Assembly (NCBI GenBank): GCA_944391485.1
Contig: CALXTQ010000021.1
Span: 46,310-110,309, forward strand
Reading direction: 5' to 3'
From: an uncultured Alphaproteobacteria bacterium
Lineage (GTDB): Bacteria; Pseudomonadota; Alphaproteobacteria; RF32; CAG-239
DNA: 64,000 nt
The stretch's first letter is position 1, and the number at the start of each line of letters is the position of its first letter. The translations under genes were made by a program, and so were the position numbers. Shown here piece after piece: positions 41,602 through 50,515 of this stretch. The notes under the pieces are model-generated. The model made no database searches. It saw only the letters and a program-made list of their open reading frames with translations, and had not been told where the DNA came from.

Positions 41602-43860
41602 TTAATTATTCATAAAGTTGAGCAATGACAGATTCATTGAAGCCTGCAAAACGGAATAAGAAGCCTCAAGGTTTGTCATGGCCAGCTGGAGTTTAACCGC
41701 AGCCTCTGTCTTGTCGACGTTTTTGAGCGATGAAATATTCGTTTCCAGATTGGTTTTTACCAGAGTCTGATTGTCGGAAACGTTTTTCATGACCACGGTT
41801 TGCGAATTGACTTTTGCCAGAACGGTATACAGGTCGGCGTTCTGAACGCTGGCATTGGCGCTGGAATTAAACAGCGCGTCCTGAATCAGGTCCAGAGCGT
41901 CTTCAACGCGATTTTTGGCCTGGTCCGAATCAATCAGACTGTCAATGTCGTCTGCCGGATTGCGCGTATCGACCATATTTCCCTGAGCGATTTCGCCCAA
42001 TGCCCGAAACAGCTGTTCAAATACCGGATCCTGCGCCGTAATGTCAAAGGTTATAGACTGATTGTCGGAAATCCGTTTTGTGGAAGACAGGGTGCCTCCC
42101 TGATAATATGAATCGGATTTCATGCTCCATTTGCCGTCGGCGTCAAAGGTTACGGGAGAACCTTCCGTCGGAAAGCGCCCTGAATCAACGGTAACATAAA
42201 GCTGCGTTCCATCGTCGCTGATGCCCGTTACCTGTACCTGCGGAGAAATATTGGAGCCAAAACCTTCCATATTGATAACGGACCCAACAGGGTAGGAAGT
42301 GCTGAACGTAATGTCGTTATTGGGACTGACGGTTGCGTCGGCGGCAATCGGCGTGCTGTCTTCAACCGTGATGGTTTTGCCGTCTGCCGAAACGGATTTA
42401 ATCACATAAGCTTTGCCGTTTGCCCCGGCCGCATTACCGCCGATAACCAACGTATCGCCGGCTTTCAGAGTGTTGAAAGCGCCGTATTCGGTAGCTTTTA
42501 TTGTATTGTTGTTCTTGTCAAATGTCAGGTCACCCGTTGTTTTATCATTGGCTTTGACCGATTCTTTCAGGAAGCCGCCCGCATTTCCGGCGGTAATCGT
42601 TCCCGTATTTCCGCCGGAACCTTCCAAAGTTATCGAACCGAGGGATTCTCCGTCAAATTCCATATTGGTCAGGCTTGCGGCGGAACTGGATGGGTATTTG
42701 ACGTCGATACCGTTGTAATAAGCCTGAAATTCTTCCAGCGTGGAGAACGGGAAGTTAACCGGAGGTTCATTGGAAACTCCGCCGCCGAAAAGGTATTTGC
42801 CGTTGACAAACGTGTTCAAGCTGTCCGCCAGCATTTTCATTGCGGCAAAGGCCTGGTTCTGGAGATTTTTCATCTCCTGATACTGGTCATTGCTCATCGT
42901 ATGCGGTTCGCCGGTCGTAACGCCGTTTGCTTTCAAAACCGAAGAGGCTCCGTTGATCGTATAAAGCGGAAATTTGAACGTAGCGCCGTCAAATGTAAAA
43001 TCAGAATTGGCAGGAAGCTTGTTTTTCAGGGCCGTCATAATCTCTTCCGCGGTGGTGGCGCCGCTAATGTCAATGTTGTTGCCGTTGCCATCGTTTGCAA
43101 AAGTATACTGAACACCGTTGACGGTAATTGTCTTTCCCAGGTAGTCATTGATGTCATTACTGGAAAAAGTGATTTCTCCACCGGTATAATCGGGTGTGAT
43201 ATTTCCGACGGTTGCTGTGCTTTCCGACTTCGGTTCGCCAGTTGTAACCCCGGTTGCTTTCAGAACGGTCGAATTTTCGTTAACGCTGTTCAAAGGATAA
43301 GTGAAGGTCGAACCGTTAAAATTAAAGTCATTGTCAGGAAAAGAGGCGTTCACTTTGTCTTTCAGCGCTGTCATGATTTCGGCGGAAGTCGTCTTTCCAC
43401 TGATGTCGATATTGTTGCCGTTGCTGTCGGTGGCAAATTTGAATTCCGTTCCGTCAATAATAATTGTTTTTCCGATATAATCGTCGGGATCATTGCTGGT
43501 AAATGTAATTTCGCCGCCGGTCGGATCTGTCTTTCCTTGCGTCGTCGATCCGGCTACCCCGCCGCTGAAGGCAGTCAGGGCGCTTTTGAAGTCGTTGATG
43601 GTCTTCTGGATTGAATCCAGAGACGTGTTCATCGTATCAAGCTCAACGCTGATAATTTCGTTGTTCGACATGTAATTGTTGTTCACGGACAGCGCGGCTT
43701 CCATGCTGACAATGCTGTATGCCTGCATGCCGTAGCCCGAATAGGTCTGCGATTTAAGACCGGTAATCGACTGAAAGCTGTATTGGTCAACCAGCTGTTT
43801 ATTTTTCAGCGCACCGTTCATCATATTAATATAAGTTGCATAAGTTGGTACTCTAACCAT
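41602..43860 (-). CDS. flgL: Flagellar hook-filament junction protein FlgL, enlarged
   Basis: Forms the second junction layer between hook and filament. The 752-residue protein is much longer than the usual 300-500. The N terminus (RVPTYATYINMMNGALKNKQ) and C terminus (LEASYSVLQASMNLSLLNF) are typical coiled D0/D1 segments. The added length is in the exposed middle. Two tandem copies of a 112-residue unit (DNA about 43521-43186 and 43185-42850) each contain GGEITF-SND, a GKT[IV] strand and GNNIDISG. I prefer the second of two tandem ATGs, six bases from AGGAGG. It is the last gene of the flgI-flgL operon. Confidence 0.88.
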   Translation of the reverse strand: MVRVPTYATYINMMNGALKNKQLVDQYSFQSITGLKSQTYSGYGMQAYSIVSMEAALSVNNNYMSNNEIISVELDTMNTSLDSIQKTINDFKSALTAFSGGVAGSTTQGKTDPTGGEITFTSNDPDDYIGKTIIIDGTEFKFATDSNGNNIDISGKTTSAEIMTALKDKVNASFPDNDFNFNGSTFTYPLNSVNENSTVLKATGVTTGEPKSESTATVGNITPDYTGGEITFSSNDINDYLGKTITVNGVQYTFANDGNGNNIDISGATTAEEIMTALKNKLPANSDFTFDGATFKFPLYTINGASSVLKANGVTTGEPHTMSNDQYQEMKNLQNQAFAAMKMLADSLNTFVNGKYLFGGGVSNEPPVNFPFSTLEEFQAYYNGIDVKYPSSSAASLTNMEFDGESLGSITLEGSGGNTGTITAGNAGGFLKESVKANDKTTGDLTFDKNNNTIKATEYGAFNTLKAGDTLVIGGNAAGANGKAYVIKSVSADGKTITVEDSTPIAADATVSPNNDITFSTSYPVGSVINMEGFGSNISPQVQVTGISDDGTQLYVTVDSGRFPTEGSPVTFDADGKWSMKSDSYYQGGTLSSTKRISDNQSITFDITAQDPVFEQLFRALGEIAQGNMVDTRNPADDIDSLIDSDQAKNRVEDALDLIQDALFNSSANASVQNADLYTVLAKVNSQTVVMKNVSDNQTLVKTNLETNISSLKNVDKTEAAVKLQLAMTNLEASYSVLQASMNLSLLNFMNN

Positions 43861-43870
43861 CATAAACCTC

Positions 43871-46057
43871 CTATTGAACAATACTTAACAATAAATCGAG
43901 CATTTCTTTCTGCGCCGTAAAGGATTGCGCGCAGGCGGCATAGCTCTGCTGGAAGATAATCAACTGCCCCAGTTCCTCGTCCAGATCCACGCCGCTGATT
44001 GTCGCTTCTTTGGTCGAAATAGAATTAGTCAGCTCCTGCTGATAAGCCAGATTGCTCTCGGCATTGTTGGCCGCGGAAGCAATGTTTCCGACAAAAGTGG
44101 AAGCATAGTTGGCCAGAGTTGTGCTCGTGCTGGACAGATTTCCGGCCTGTCCGAAACTCTGAGAGTCGGCAAAAACTTGAGCCATGGCATTGGCAATATT
44201 GTTGGATGCCGGATTAAGCTGGTATTCTCCGGAAGATTCGTTAAACTCCGGAGATCCGTTGGCAATAAGCCCCGGCGTCGTTTTCAGATCTTCTCGAACG
44301 GCGATGGAACCAGACATGCCGGCATTGGACGGAGCCAGACCGAGTTTGTCTATAAGGCCCGACGGTGTGCCTCCCGGTGCTACGTTTTCGTTGATCTCCA
44401 GCTGATCTCCGGTCGTGTTGACAATCCGCAGAACATATCCGTTGCCGTTGGGCACGAGAGAAGCCTGAAGCTGTTGGTTCAGAACCGGATCAGTATTGAT
44501 TTTGTTGACAATATCCTGCAGGCTGTCATTGGGATAGATATTAATTGTTCCGTAGTTTATGCCGTTCGTGGTGTCGGAAAAACCCCAGGTAACGATGTCA
44601 TTGATACCCAAATTCAGATCCTTGTTTAGAACCTTTGAATCATAAATGGCCTCGTTTGTGGTGCTGACAAAAAAGTCATTCAGCCCCATAAAGTTCGAAA
44701 AACCTTCGAACGTGCGGTCATAATGCCCGTTACCGTTAGCGTCAAACTTAACGGTAACGTTCTGCTGGGCGCTGCCTTTGGTGGAGCTGGCCTCATCCAT
44801 GATCGAGATGGAATAGCTGCTGTCTCCCGTATTGATAGCAAAGTTGCCGTTGTCGTCAATTGTGGCGGAAGCCTGAGGAAGGTTAGCCCCCGTCGGCGAT
44901 GTCAGCCAGTCGTTAAGGCGCTGGGTCAGGTCAGCGATTGTTCCTTCAGTAAAGCCGAGGCCGCCGCCGAGATTGGTCGTTGCAACCTGTTTTCCTTCGG
45001 AATCAAAAATCGTAAACCTCACGTCGCCGTTTTCGATCTTGATCCGCTGCGTGTTTACATCGATAAAGTCGCGGGTTCCGGTCAGGGAAGAAGGCGTGTT
45101 AGGATAGGCTGTTCCCTGATTATGGATAATGTTAATCTGGTTTTTCAGCACACCGGCCAATTCGTCCAACTGCGACTGCAGGGAGGGGAGTGTAACGTCC
45201 CTGATCTCAATTAATCCCTTGATCTCGCCGTCGCGGATAGAGTTGGTAATATCCTGTCCGTCGACAAAAATTCCTCCGATTCCGCCGCCGGCGTAAGATG
45301 TGGTCGGGCTGGCCTGGGCAACGGCGCTGTGCGACAGCTTATGCGGATCGCGGTCCAGCAGCATGACACCGTCAGTAGTCTGAATAACCATCTCGCCGTT
45401 TTCGCGTTTGAAATAGGTAATGTCAATAAGACCGCTGAGTTCGCGCAGAGCTTCGTCTCTCTGGTCTTCCAGATCGGCCACGCCGTCATATTTCAAAACG
45501 GTGTATTTTACGATGCTGTCATTAAGAGCGTCCAGTTCATCCAGCAGGTCGTTAATCTGTTCGACGTCATTGCTGATGTTCAGATCGGCGTCGCCGCGCA
45601 GTTTTTGAATTTCGGTACACAGATAGTTCAGACGTGACGCGACGGAGTCTGCGGCGTTCAGCAGACCGTAGCGCCCCGCGGCGGAAGTTACGTCCGTCGC
45701 AAAGGTATTAAATGCGTTTTGCAAATCCGCCACGTTTGCCGAAATAGAGTTGTCTCCTTCCGGTGTGCCCAGCAAAACCTCGGTTTTGCTCAGATATTGA
45801 CTCTGGGCGTTGTAGTTGCCGGTAGTCTGGTTTGAGGCCAGAAAGCTTTTCAGCAGTCCCTCGTTAACGGTGCGGGAAATATCCCCCATCGTAACACCGG
45901 AGGCGTATCCGGCCAGAATAACGTTGTTTTGTTGCGCCGTCTTGCGGGTGTAGCCCGGCGTGTCAATATTGGCAATATTGCGGCCGACCAGGTCAAGCTG
46001 GGACTGGGCCACTTTCATGCCGGAAAGGGAAGTCTGAAATCCTGTGCTTATTGCCAT
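43871..46057 (-). CDS. flgK: Flagellar hook-associated protein 1
   Basis: The 728-residue protein forms the first junction between hook and filament. The N-terminal rod/hook motif (QSQLDLVGRNIANIDTPGYTR) and the C-terminal EEELGQLIIFQQSYAACAQ-like region (with LDEELGQLIIFQQSY) are diagnostic. A variable middle part is normal for the family. The start ATG has AGGAG upstream. It follows the FlgN chaperone gene by 11 bases and precedes flgL by about 10, the usual order in this group. Confidence 0.94.
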   Translation of the reverse strand: MAISTGFQTSLSGMKVAQSQLDLVGRNIANIDTPGYTRKTAQQNNVILAGYASGVTMGDISRTVNEGLLKSFLASNQTTGNYNAQSQYLSKTEVLLGTPEGDNSISANVADLQNAFNTFATDVTSAAGRYGLLNAADSVASRLNYLCTEIQKLRGDADLNISNDVEQINDLLDELDALNDSIVKYTVLKYDGVADLEDQRDEALRELSGLIDITYFKRENGEMVIQTTDGVMLLDRDPHKLSHSAVAQASPTTSYAGGGIGGIFVDGQDITNSIRDGEIKGLIEIRDVTLPSLQSQLDELAGVLKNQINIIHNQGTAYPNTPSSLTGTRDFIDVNTQRIKIENGDVRFTIFDSEGKQVATTNLGGGLGFTEGTIADLTQRLNDWLTSPTGANLPQASATIDDNGNFAINTGDSSYSISIMDEASSTKGSAQQNVTVKFDANGNGHYDRTFEGFSNFMGLNDFFVSTTNEAIYDSKVLNKDLNLGINDIVTWGFSDTTNGINYGTINIYPNDSLQDIVNKINTDPVLNQQLQASLVPNGNGYVLRIVNTTGDQLEINENVAPGGTPSGLIDKLGLAPSNAGMSGSIAVREDLKTTPGLIANGSPEFNESSGEYQLNPASNNIANAMAQVFADSQSFGQAGNLSSTSTTLANYASTFVGNIASAANNAESNLAYQQELTNSISTKEATISGVDLDEELGQLIIFQQSYAACAQSFTAQKEMLDLLLSIVQ

Positions 46058-46068
46058 TGTAAAAACTC

Positions 46069-46524
46069 CTATAAAGTTCTGTTTATCGCAATTGCGTTTT
46101 TACTGTTGTCCAAAGGCGAATACTTGCCTTGTGCTCCGTAAGAAGTCGAGTTCGCATTATTGGCTGCTTTCGCTATATTGACAATGGTGTTCATAATAGA
46201 TTGGCTCGTTTCCATACGGGTTTTCAGCAGGGTGTCATTTTCCTGCAAAAGCTTGTCCAGATTAACGGACACTTCCTTCAGGTCTTGTTTTTTCTCGTCA
46301 TCAAGACTGTTAAGAATAGCCTGATTTTTGATAAAATAGGCAACCATGCCCCGGTAGGCCGTAACTATTTTGCACTTCTGTTCGTACAAAGCTCCGACGG
46401 TATCAGTGTCAAACTGCTCAAGAGCCCTGTTTTCTTCATTTAGCAGTGCTGAAAAACTGAGGATGATTTCTTTATAATCCTTTATTTTCTGGTTGATTTC
46501 TTCAATTTGGCTTAACTTTTCCAT
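46069..46524 (-). CDS. flgN: FlgN-type flagellar export chaperone
   Basis: A 151-residue helical protein that would hold FlgK and FlgL soluble before export. A long coiled-coil N-terminal part (IEEINQKIKDYKEIILSFS) is followed by a C-terminal tail with SYGAQGKYSPLDNS, a pattern found in alphaproteobacterial FlgN-like proteins. It lies directly before flgK and behind flgJ, the standard place. AGAGGTGC serves as the ribosome site. Sequence conservation in the FlgN family is low, so position carries much of the weight. Confidence 0.8.
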   Translation of the reverse strand: MEKLSQIEEINQKIKDYKEIILSFSALLNEENRALEQFDTDTVGALYEQKCKIVTAYRGMVAYFIKNQAILNSLDDEKKQDLKEVSVNLDKLLQENDTLLKTRMETSQSIMNTIVNIAKAANNANSTSYGAQGKYSPLDNSKNAIAINRTL

Positions 46525-46538
46525 AATGCACCTCTGCT

Positions 46539-46904
46539 TTATGCCTGTTCAGTTTCGTCAATAGCGCCCATGCTTTGGGCTTCCTGCATTTTCAAAATAG
46601 AGTCCATGACAAAGTCTGCGACCCCGACGCTTCCTGTTTTGGCCATGGTTTTGCCGTATTCGTTCAGCAGCAGGGAGCGATAAACTTTTTCCGCATGGCC
46701 GCCGCCGAAAGGACCGTCGGTAGAAATTCCCTCAAACATGCTTTCCATCATCCTGCTCAGGAAGAAAGCCTCAAAATCCTGAGCCGCTTCTTTGGCTTTA
46801 TTGCTGTCTTTGGTGCCCGCCGCGTTGGCCAGCAGACTTTTCTGCTTCTCCAAAACCGCGGAAGACTGATAAAAAGCGCTTATGTTCGAACCGGATATAT
46901 TCAT
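46539..46904 (-). CDS. flgJ: FlgJ N-terminal-type rod-binding protein
   Basis: A 121-residue protein equal to the N-terminal rod-binding domain of FlgJ. It has no muramidase domain, as is usual in alphaproteobacteria, where it is also annotated as CheL. The conserved AAQDFEAFFLSRMMESMFEG stretch and the GPFGGGHAEKVYRSLLLNEYG region identify it. It caps the growing rod in the periplasm. It starts within two bases of the flgI stop and precedes flgN. Confidence 0.9.
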   Translation of the reverse strand: MNISGSNISAFYQSSAVLEKQKSLLANAAGTKDSNKAKEAAQDFEAFFLSRMMESMFEGISTDGPFGGGHAEKVYRSLLLNEYGKTMAKTGSVGVADFVMDSILKMQEAQSMGAIDETEQA

Positions 46905-46905
46905 C

Positions 46906-48030
46906 TTACATTACCTCAATATCTGCCTGCAGGGCGCCGCTGGCTTTAACGGCCTGCAGAATGCTGATCAGATCTCTGGGGCTGACGCCGAGCGCGTTTA
47001 GACCGTCTACAAGCTCCTGCAGGTTGACGCCGGTATCCAGAACGCTCAGTTTTGTTTCAACGCCCTCATTAATGTCCACCACGGTATTGACGCCGGTAAC
47101 GGTCGTTCCGTCAGAAAAAGGCAGCGGCTGGGAGACAAAGGGAATGTCTGTAATCTTGATTGTCAGATTACCCTGAGCAATGGCCAGTTTGTTGATTTTT
47201 ACGTCTTTGCCAATGACAACAATTCCCGAACTTTCGTCAATAACGACTTTTGCCATCTGGTCAGGCTGAACCTGCAGCTGTTCTATTTTGGTCATCAGAT
47301 CGACGATTTTGTCCTGATACTGTTCCGGAATATCAAGCGATACCGTCGCCGGATCCAGAGCTTTTGCCGCGCTTTGCCCCAGCAGGGCGTTAATGGCATC
47401 CGAAACTCTGCGGGCCGTCGTAAAATCCGGATTACGCAGGGCAATGCGGATATTTTTCAGGCTTTCCAGAGAAAAGGGGACTTCATTTTCGATAATTGCT
47501 CCGTTGGCAATGCGTCCGGAAGTCGGAACACCTTTGACAATAGACTGTGTCGCGCCTCTTCTTGCTGCCGCGCCGACGGCAACCTGGCCCTGGGCAACGG
47601 CATAAACTTCGCCGTTTGCGCCGATGAGCGGTGTGGCGACCAGAGTACCGCCCTGCAGATTTTTAGCATCGCCGAGCGCGCTGACCATGACGTCAATGCG
47701 GCTTCCCTGCCGGGCAAAAGCCGGAAGTGTTGCCGTTACCATGACGGCGGCGATGTTTTTGGATTTCAGCTGGCCGTCTCTGGAGTTGATGCCGATGCGG
47801 TCCAGCATGGAAATAAGGCTCTCTTTGGCAAAATTGATGGATTTGATGTTATCGCCCGTGCCGTTCAAACCGACGACCAGTCCGTATCCGACAAGTTGGT
47901 TGTCGCGCACGCCTTCAAAATCGGCAATATCTTTAATACGCGAGGTTGCCGCGGTTTCTCCCGCGGTAACAAGCACCAAAAACAATATTGCGCTGAAAAC
48001 GGCTATTTTCTTACATATTTCGGCATTCAT
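46906..48030 (-). CDS. flgI: Flagellar P-ring protein
   Basis: The 374-residue protein builds the peptidoglycan ring around the flagellar rod. It has a signal peptide (about 1-28), the RIKDIADFEGVRDNQLVGYGLVVGLNGTGD opening split over residues 31-60, and the family's C-terminal VNLQELVDGLNALGVSPRDL. Length is normal. It is the first gene of the operon. A hairpin just upstream (48034-48070) contains the only ribosome-site-like GGGG in its right arm, so translation may depend on that structure. Confidence 0.95.
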   Translation of the reverse strand: MNAEICKKIAVFSAILFLVLVTAGETAATSRIKDIADFEGVRDNQLVGYGLVVGLNGTGDNIKSINFAKESLISMLDRIGINSRDGQLKSKNIAAVMVTATLPAFARQGSRIDVMVSALGDAKNLQGGTLVATPLIGANGEVYAVAQGQVAVGAAARRGATQSIVKGVPTSGRIANGAIIENEVPFSLESLKNIRIALRNPDFTTARRVSDAINALLGQSAAKALDPATVSLDIPEQYQDKIVDLMTKIEQLQVQPDQMAKVVIDESSGIVVIGKDVKINKLAIAQGNLTIKITDIPFVSQPLPFSDGTTVTGVNTVVDINEGVETKLSVLDTGVNLQELVDGLNALGVSPRDLISILQAVKASGALQADIEVM

Positions 48031-48033
48031 AAC

Positions 48034-48070
48034 AAAAACCCCGTAAATTTGACATTAAACTTACGAGGTT
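48034..48070 (-). terminator. Hairpin between the LysR gene and flgI
   Basis: On the minus strand AACCTCGTAA pairs with TTACGGGGTT (one U-G pair), followed by TTTTG. It can end the LysR transcript. It also covers the only purine-rich stretch before flgI. Confidence 0.7.
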
Positions 48071-48094
48071 ATATGCAATTATCGTGCCAAAATT

Positions 48095-48982
48095 TTAGAG
48101 AGTATTTTCCATACCTTTCAGAAATTCAATCAGGGTTCTGACTTTCGGAACATCTTTGGAGGCGGTTTTGCAGACCAGCCAGTACGGGTGTTCTACATAA
48201 AAGTTGAGGCAGTCCAGCTTGACCAGATTTTTTTCCTTGGCCGCAATGCCCATGGGGTGCAGGGCCACGCCGATGCCGTCTTTGGTCAAGCGCAGCAGAA
48301 CGGAAGACGAATTAGTGCTGCTGACCACATACCGTGATTGTTTAACAACGTCACTCCATTCCTGCCACACATCAGAAAAATTCACTCTTTCGCAGATTTT
48401 ATGGTTTTTCATCAGATCCCTCATATCTTTGGGCATGCCGTGCTGGGCAATATAGTCCAAAGACGCAAAGAGGGTAAAACGCATCATGTGCTCGGAAATA
48501 ATCCAAGTGTCGTTGTTGACCGGTGGTTTGTGGTATAAAATTGCGATATCGGCATCCCGCGGCGCGATTTTCAGGTAATTGTTCGAACATCTGAAATCAA
48601 TGGACACATTGGGATATTTTGCATAGTAGTCCGGCAAGTAAGCCGTAATGCATCCGGTGCCCAGACCGTCAGTTGTCCACAACTTGATCTGTCCCGAAAC
48701 TTTATGACCTGATGTCGAAAAATTGCGGATACGATACAAAACTCTTTCAAACTCGGTTGCCATTTCAAAAATTTTCTGCCCCGTGTCCGTTGTGGTTACT
48801 CCGTTGTGAATCCTGCTTAAAAGTTTGACATTAAGCTCTTTCTCAAGAGAAGAGATGCTGCTCGAGAGGTTGGACTGTTTCACGCCCATGTTTATCGCTG
48901 CGCGTGAAATACTACAACTTTTAGTAGCTTCAACAAAGTATAATAAATTTTTAATAGTTGAAAAATCGTCTTTAATGCTCAT
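48095..48982 (-). CDS. LysR-family transcriptional regulator
   Basis: A 295-residue regulator with the N-terminal winged helix-turn-helix (SISRAAINMGVKQSNLSSSI near residues 22-42) and a substrate-binding-type effector domain behind it. The C-terminal domain keeps the usual length. The gene lies upstream of flgI on the same strand but a terminator-like hairpin separates them, so it is likely a separate unit. It diverges from the tandem GNAT gene, which is therefore a candidate target, following the rule that LysR regulators often control the divergent neighbour. Confidence 0.88.
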   Translation of the reverse strand: MSIKDDFSTIKNLLYFVEATKSCSISRAAINMGVKQSNLSSSISSLEKELNVKLLSRIHNGVTTTDTGQKIFEMATEFERVLYRIRNFSTSGHKVSGQIKLWTTDGLGTGCITAYLPDYYAKYPNVSIDFRCSNNYLKIAPRDADIAILYHKPPVNNDTWIISEHMMRFTLFASLDYIAQHGMPKDMRDLMKNHKICERVNFSDVWQEWSDVVKQSRYVVSSTNSSSVLLRLTKDGIGVALHPMGIAAKEKNLVKLDCLNFYVEHPYWLVCKTASKDVPKVRTLIEFLKGMENTL

Positions 48983-49092
48983 AATATATACCTGTTATAT
49001 AAATTGAGGTGGTTAACGTAACTCAACTTCAATGTTACAACAAAAGATATTACCAATCCATTAAATTATGACAAAGGGTTGTACTGGTTTAG

Positions 49093-50100
49093 ATGGAAAA
49101 TATTAAAAATCTTGATATTTCAGTAGTCAGTACGTTAAGCGATTTGATAAATGTCTATATCGTTCGCGCCCGTGTCAATGTTGATGAAGCGGGAATTCCT
49201 GCGGCCAGAGAATTTGACGGATTGGATCTTAGATCTCCCCACATTTTGGCAAAGATTGACGGTGAGCCGGTTGCTGCTCTGAGAATCAGTGGCAGTGGGT
49301 TGTCGGCCGATCTCGAGTATATGGCGGTGGTAGACACCTGGAGAAATAAGGGACTTGGAAAACTTTTGACAGATAAAGCGCGGGAATACTGTCGCAGCCA
49401 AAAGTTGTATAAGGTCAATAATTACTGCCAGGAAAATCCGGATGAATATCGCAAAATGTACGGTTTACCTCCGAAAACAAACCAGAATATCAAACTCAAC
49501 TCCCAGAATATCAGAGACTTGCGCTTTTGTGTTGTCAGCACACCCGAAGAAATGCTCGACATGTATATTGTCAGATCAAGGGTATTTGTACAAAACAACA
49601 GAATACCGGCTAAAGAAGAGTTTGACGGCAATGATTTCGCCTCGACGCACATTGTCGCCAAAATGAAAGACGAGCCGATCGGCACGATCAGAATCAGATA
49701 TTATGGAGATTTCATAAAACTTGAAAGATTGGGCATTGTCAAAGAATACCGCAAGAGCGGTGTTTCTGAGCTGTTGACCAATAAAGCGATTGAGTTTTGC
49801 GGCGAAAAGGGATTTGATAAAATTTATGGTTTGTGCGAAGACGGTCTTTATGACTATTGGACTCAGCGTGGCTATTCCGCAATCGAAGGAGCGCCGAGAG
49901 TTAAATTTAATGACCTTGAATTAATTCCGATCATCAGGAAAATTCCTGAAAGCCCGACTTCCGTCAAAATTACCGATAATCCGAAACGGCTTGTCATGCG
50001 TGAAAGCCTTCTGGTTTCAGACCGGCTTGATGATAAAAGCATTCAGGCTTTTAATGAACGTATTTTTATGGTAAGAAAGAACAGTGACTTCAGGCAATAA
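49093..50100 (+). CDS. Tandem GNAT-like acetyltransferase
   Basis: A 335-residue protein made of two related acetyltransferase-like domains. The first (about 1-130) includes VYIVRARVNVDEAGIPAAREFDG in two parts and DTWRNKGLGKLLTDKAREYC, with an acetyl-CoA loop. The second (about 145-275) repeats the plan with MYIVRSRVFVQNNRIPAKEEFDG in two parts and KEYRKSGVSELLTNKAIEFC. In the second copy the pyrophosphate loop is degenerate (SGVSE for xGxGK), so it may be structural. The domains recall ElaA-like enzymes. The substrate is unknown. It diverges from the LysR regulator and is followed after 28 bases by the small VAxKSF protein. Confidence 0.75.
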   Translation: MENIKNLDISVVSTLSDLINVYIVRARVNVDEAGIPAAREFDGLDLRSPHILAKIDGEPVAALRISGSGLSADLEYMAVVDTWRNKGLGKLLTDKAREYCRSQKLYKVNNYCQENPDEYRKMYGLPPKTNQNIKLNSQNIRDLRFCVVSTPEEMLDMYIVRSRVFVQNNRIPAKEEFDGNDFASTHIVAKMKDEPIGTIRIRYYGDFIKLERLGIVKEYRKSGVSELLTNKAIEFCGEKGFDKIYGLCEDGLYDYWTQRGYSAIEGAPRVKFNDLELIPIIRKIPESPTSVKITDNPKRLVMRESLLVSDRLDDKSIQAFNERIFMVRKNSDFRQ

Positions 50101-50128
50101 ATCGTATCATCATAAAAAGGAAACTTTA

Positions 50129-50278
50129 ATGAGAGTTAGCACCATAAACAGAGAGTTTGAAAAATTAATGACTGACTTAAAGACTAACGGCTATGGCGAC
50201 GCTTATTATTTTGTCGCGGTTGCCCACAAATCATTTTCGGATGCAGTGCTCAGCCAGCTGATTAATGAAAATAAATAA
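50129..50278 (+). CDS. 49-residue protein with VAxKSFxD motif
   Basis: A very small protein behind the tandem GNAT gene. It starts at ATG 50129 with AAGGAAA as ribosome site. It reads EFEKLMTDLKTNGYG, then YYFVAVAHKSFSDAVLSQL and ends in INENK. The minus-strand gene at 26324-26551 encodes the same core within a 75-residue protein. The shared order (FE-L, F-x-x-x-VA-x-KSF-x-D, then I-x-x-N) supports a small gene family. There is no signal peptide, and function is unknown. A strong terminator follows, so it ends the GNAT operon. Confidence 0.7.
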   Translation: MRVSTINREFEKLMTDLKTNGYGDAYYFVAVAHKSFSDAVLSQLINENK

Positions 50279-50281
50279 GAA

Positions 50282-50309
50282 AAGGTCCGTTTTGTGAGGA
50301 CCTTTTTTT
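50282..50309 (+). terminator. Terminator behind the GNAT operon
   Basis: AAGGTCC pairs with GGACCTT around a nine-base loop, followed by a run of T. Confidence 0.88.
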
Positions 50310-50327
50310 ATTGCAAGTCTTACGGAA

Positions 50328-50433
50328 AACCCCGGGTTAGTCCGGGGTTGAAGGTTTAAAAGCCGTCAGAAACCGCTCTGCGCCATCGAACTGTAAGTTT
50401 TGCCTGTCAGGGGACTCCCGGTTTGTCGGGGGA
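50328..50433 (+). other. Two GC-rich hairpins in the leader of the MFS gene
   Basis: AACCCCGG (50328-50335) pairs with CCGGGGTT (50342-50349). A second hairpin forms between TCCCG (50416-50420) and CGGGGGA (50427-50433). Neither is followed by a T tract. They may be part of a structured 5' leader of the MFS gene, but I recognise no riboswitch class. Confidence 0.35.
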
Positions 50434-50515
50434 TATCCGTCAGCTTTTTGCAGGCTTAAAATCTCCGCTGCGGTGTATATATTCATATTCCGGAAAACAA
50501 ACGGAAGGAGAAAGT

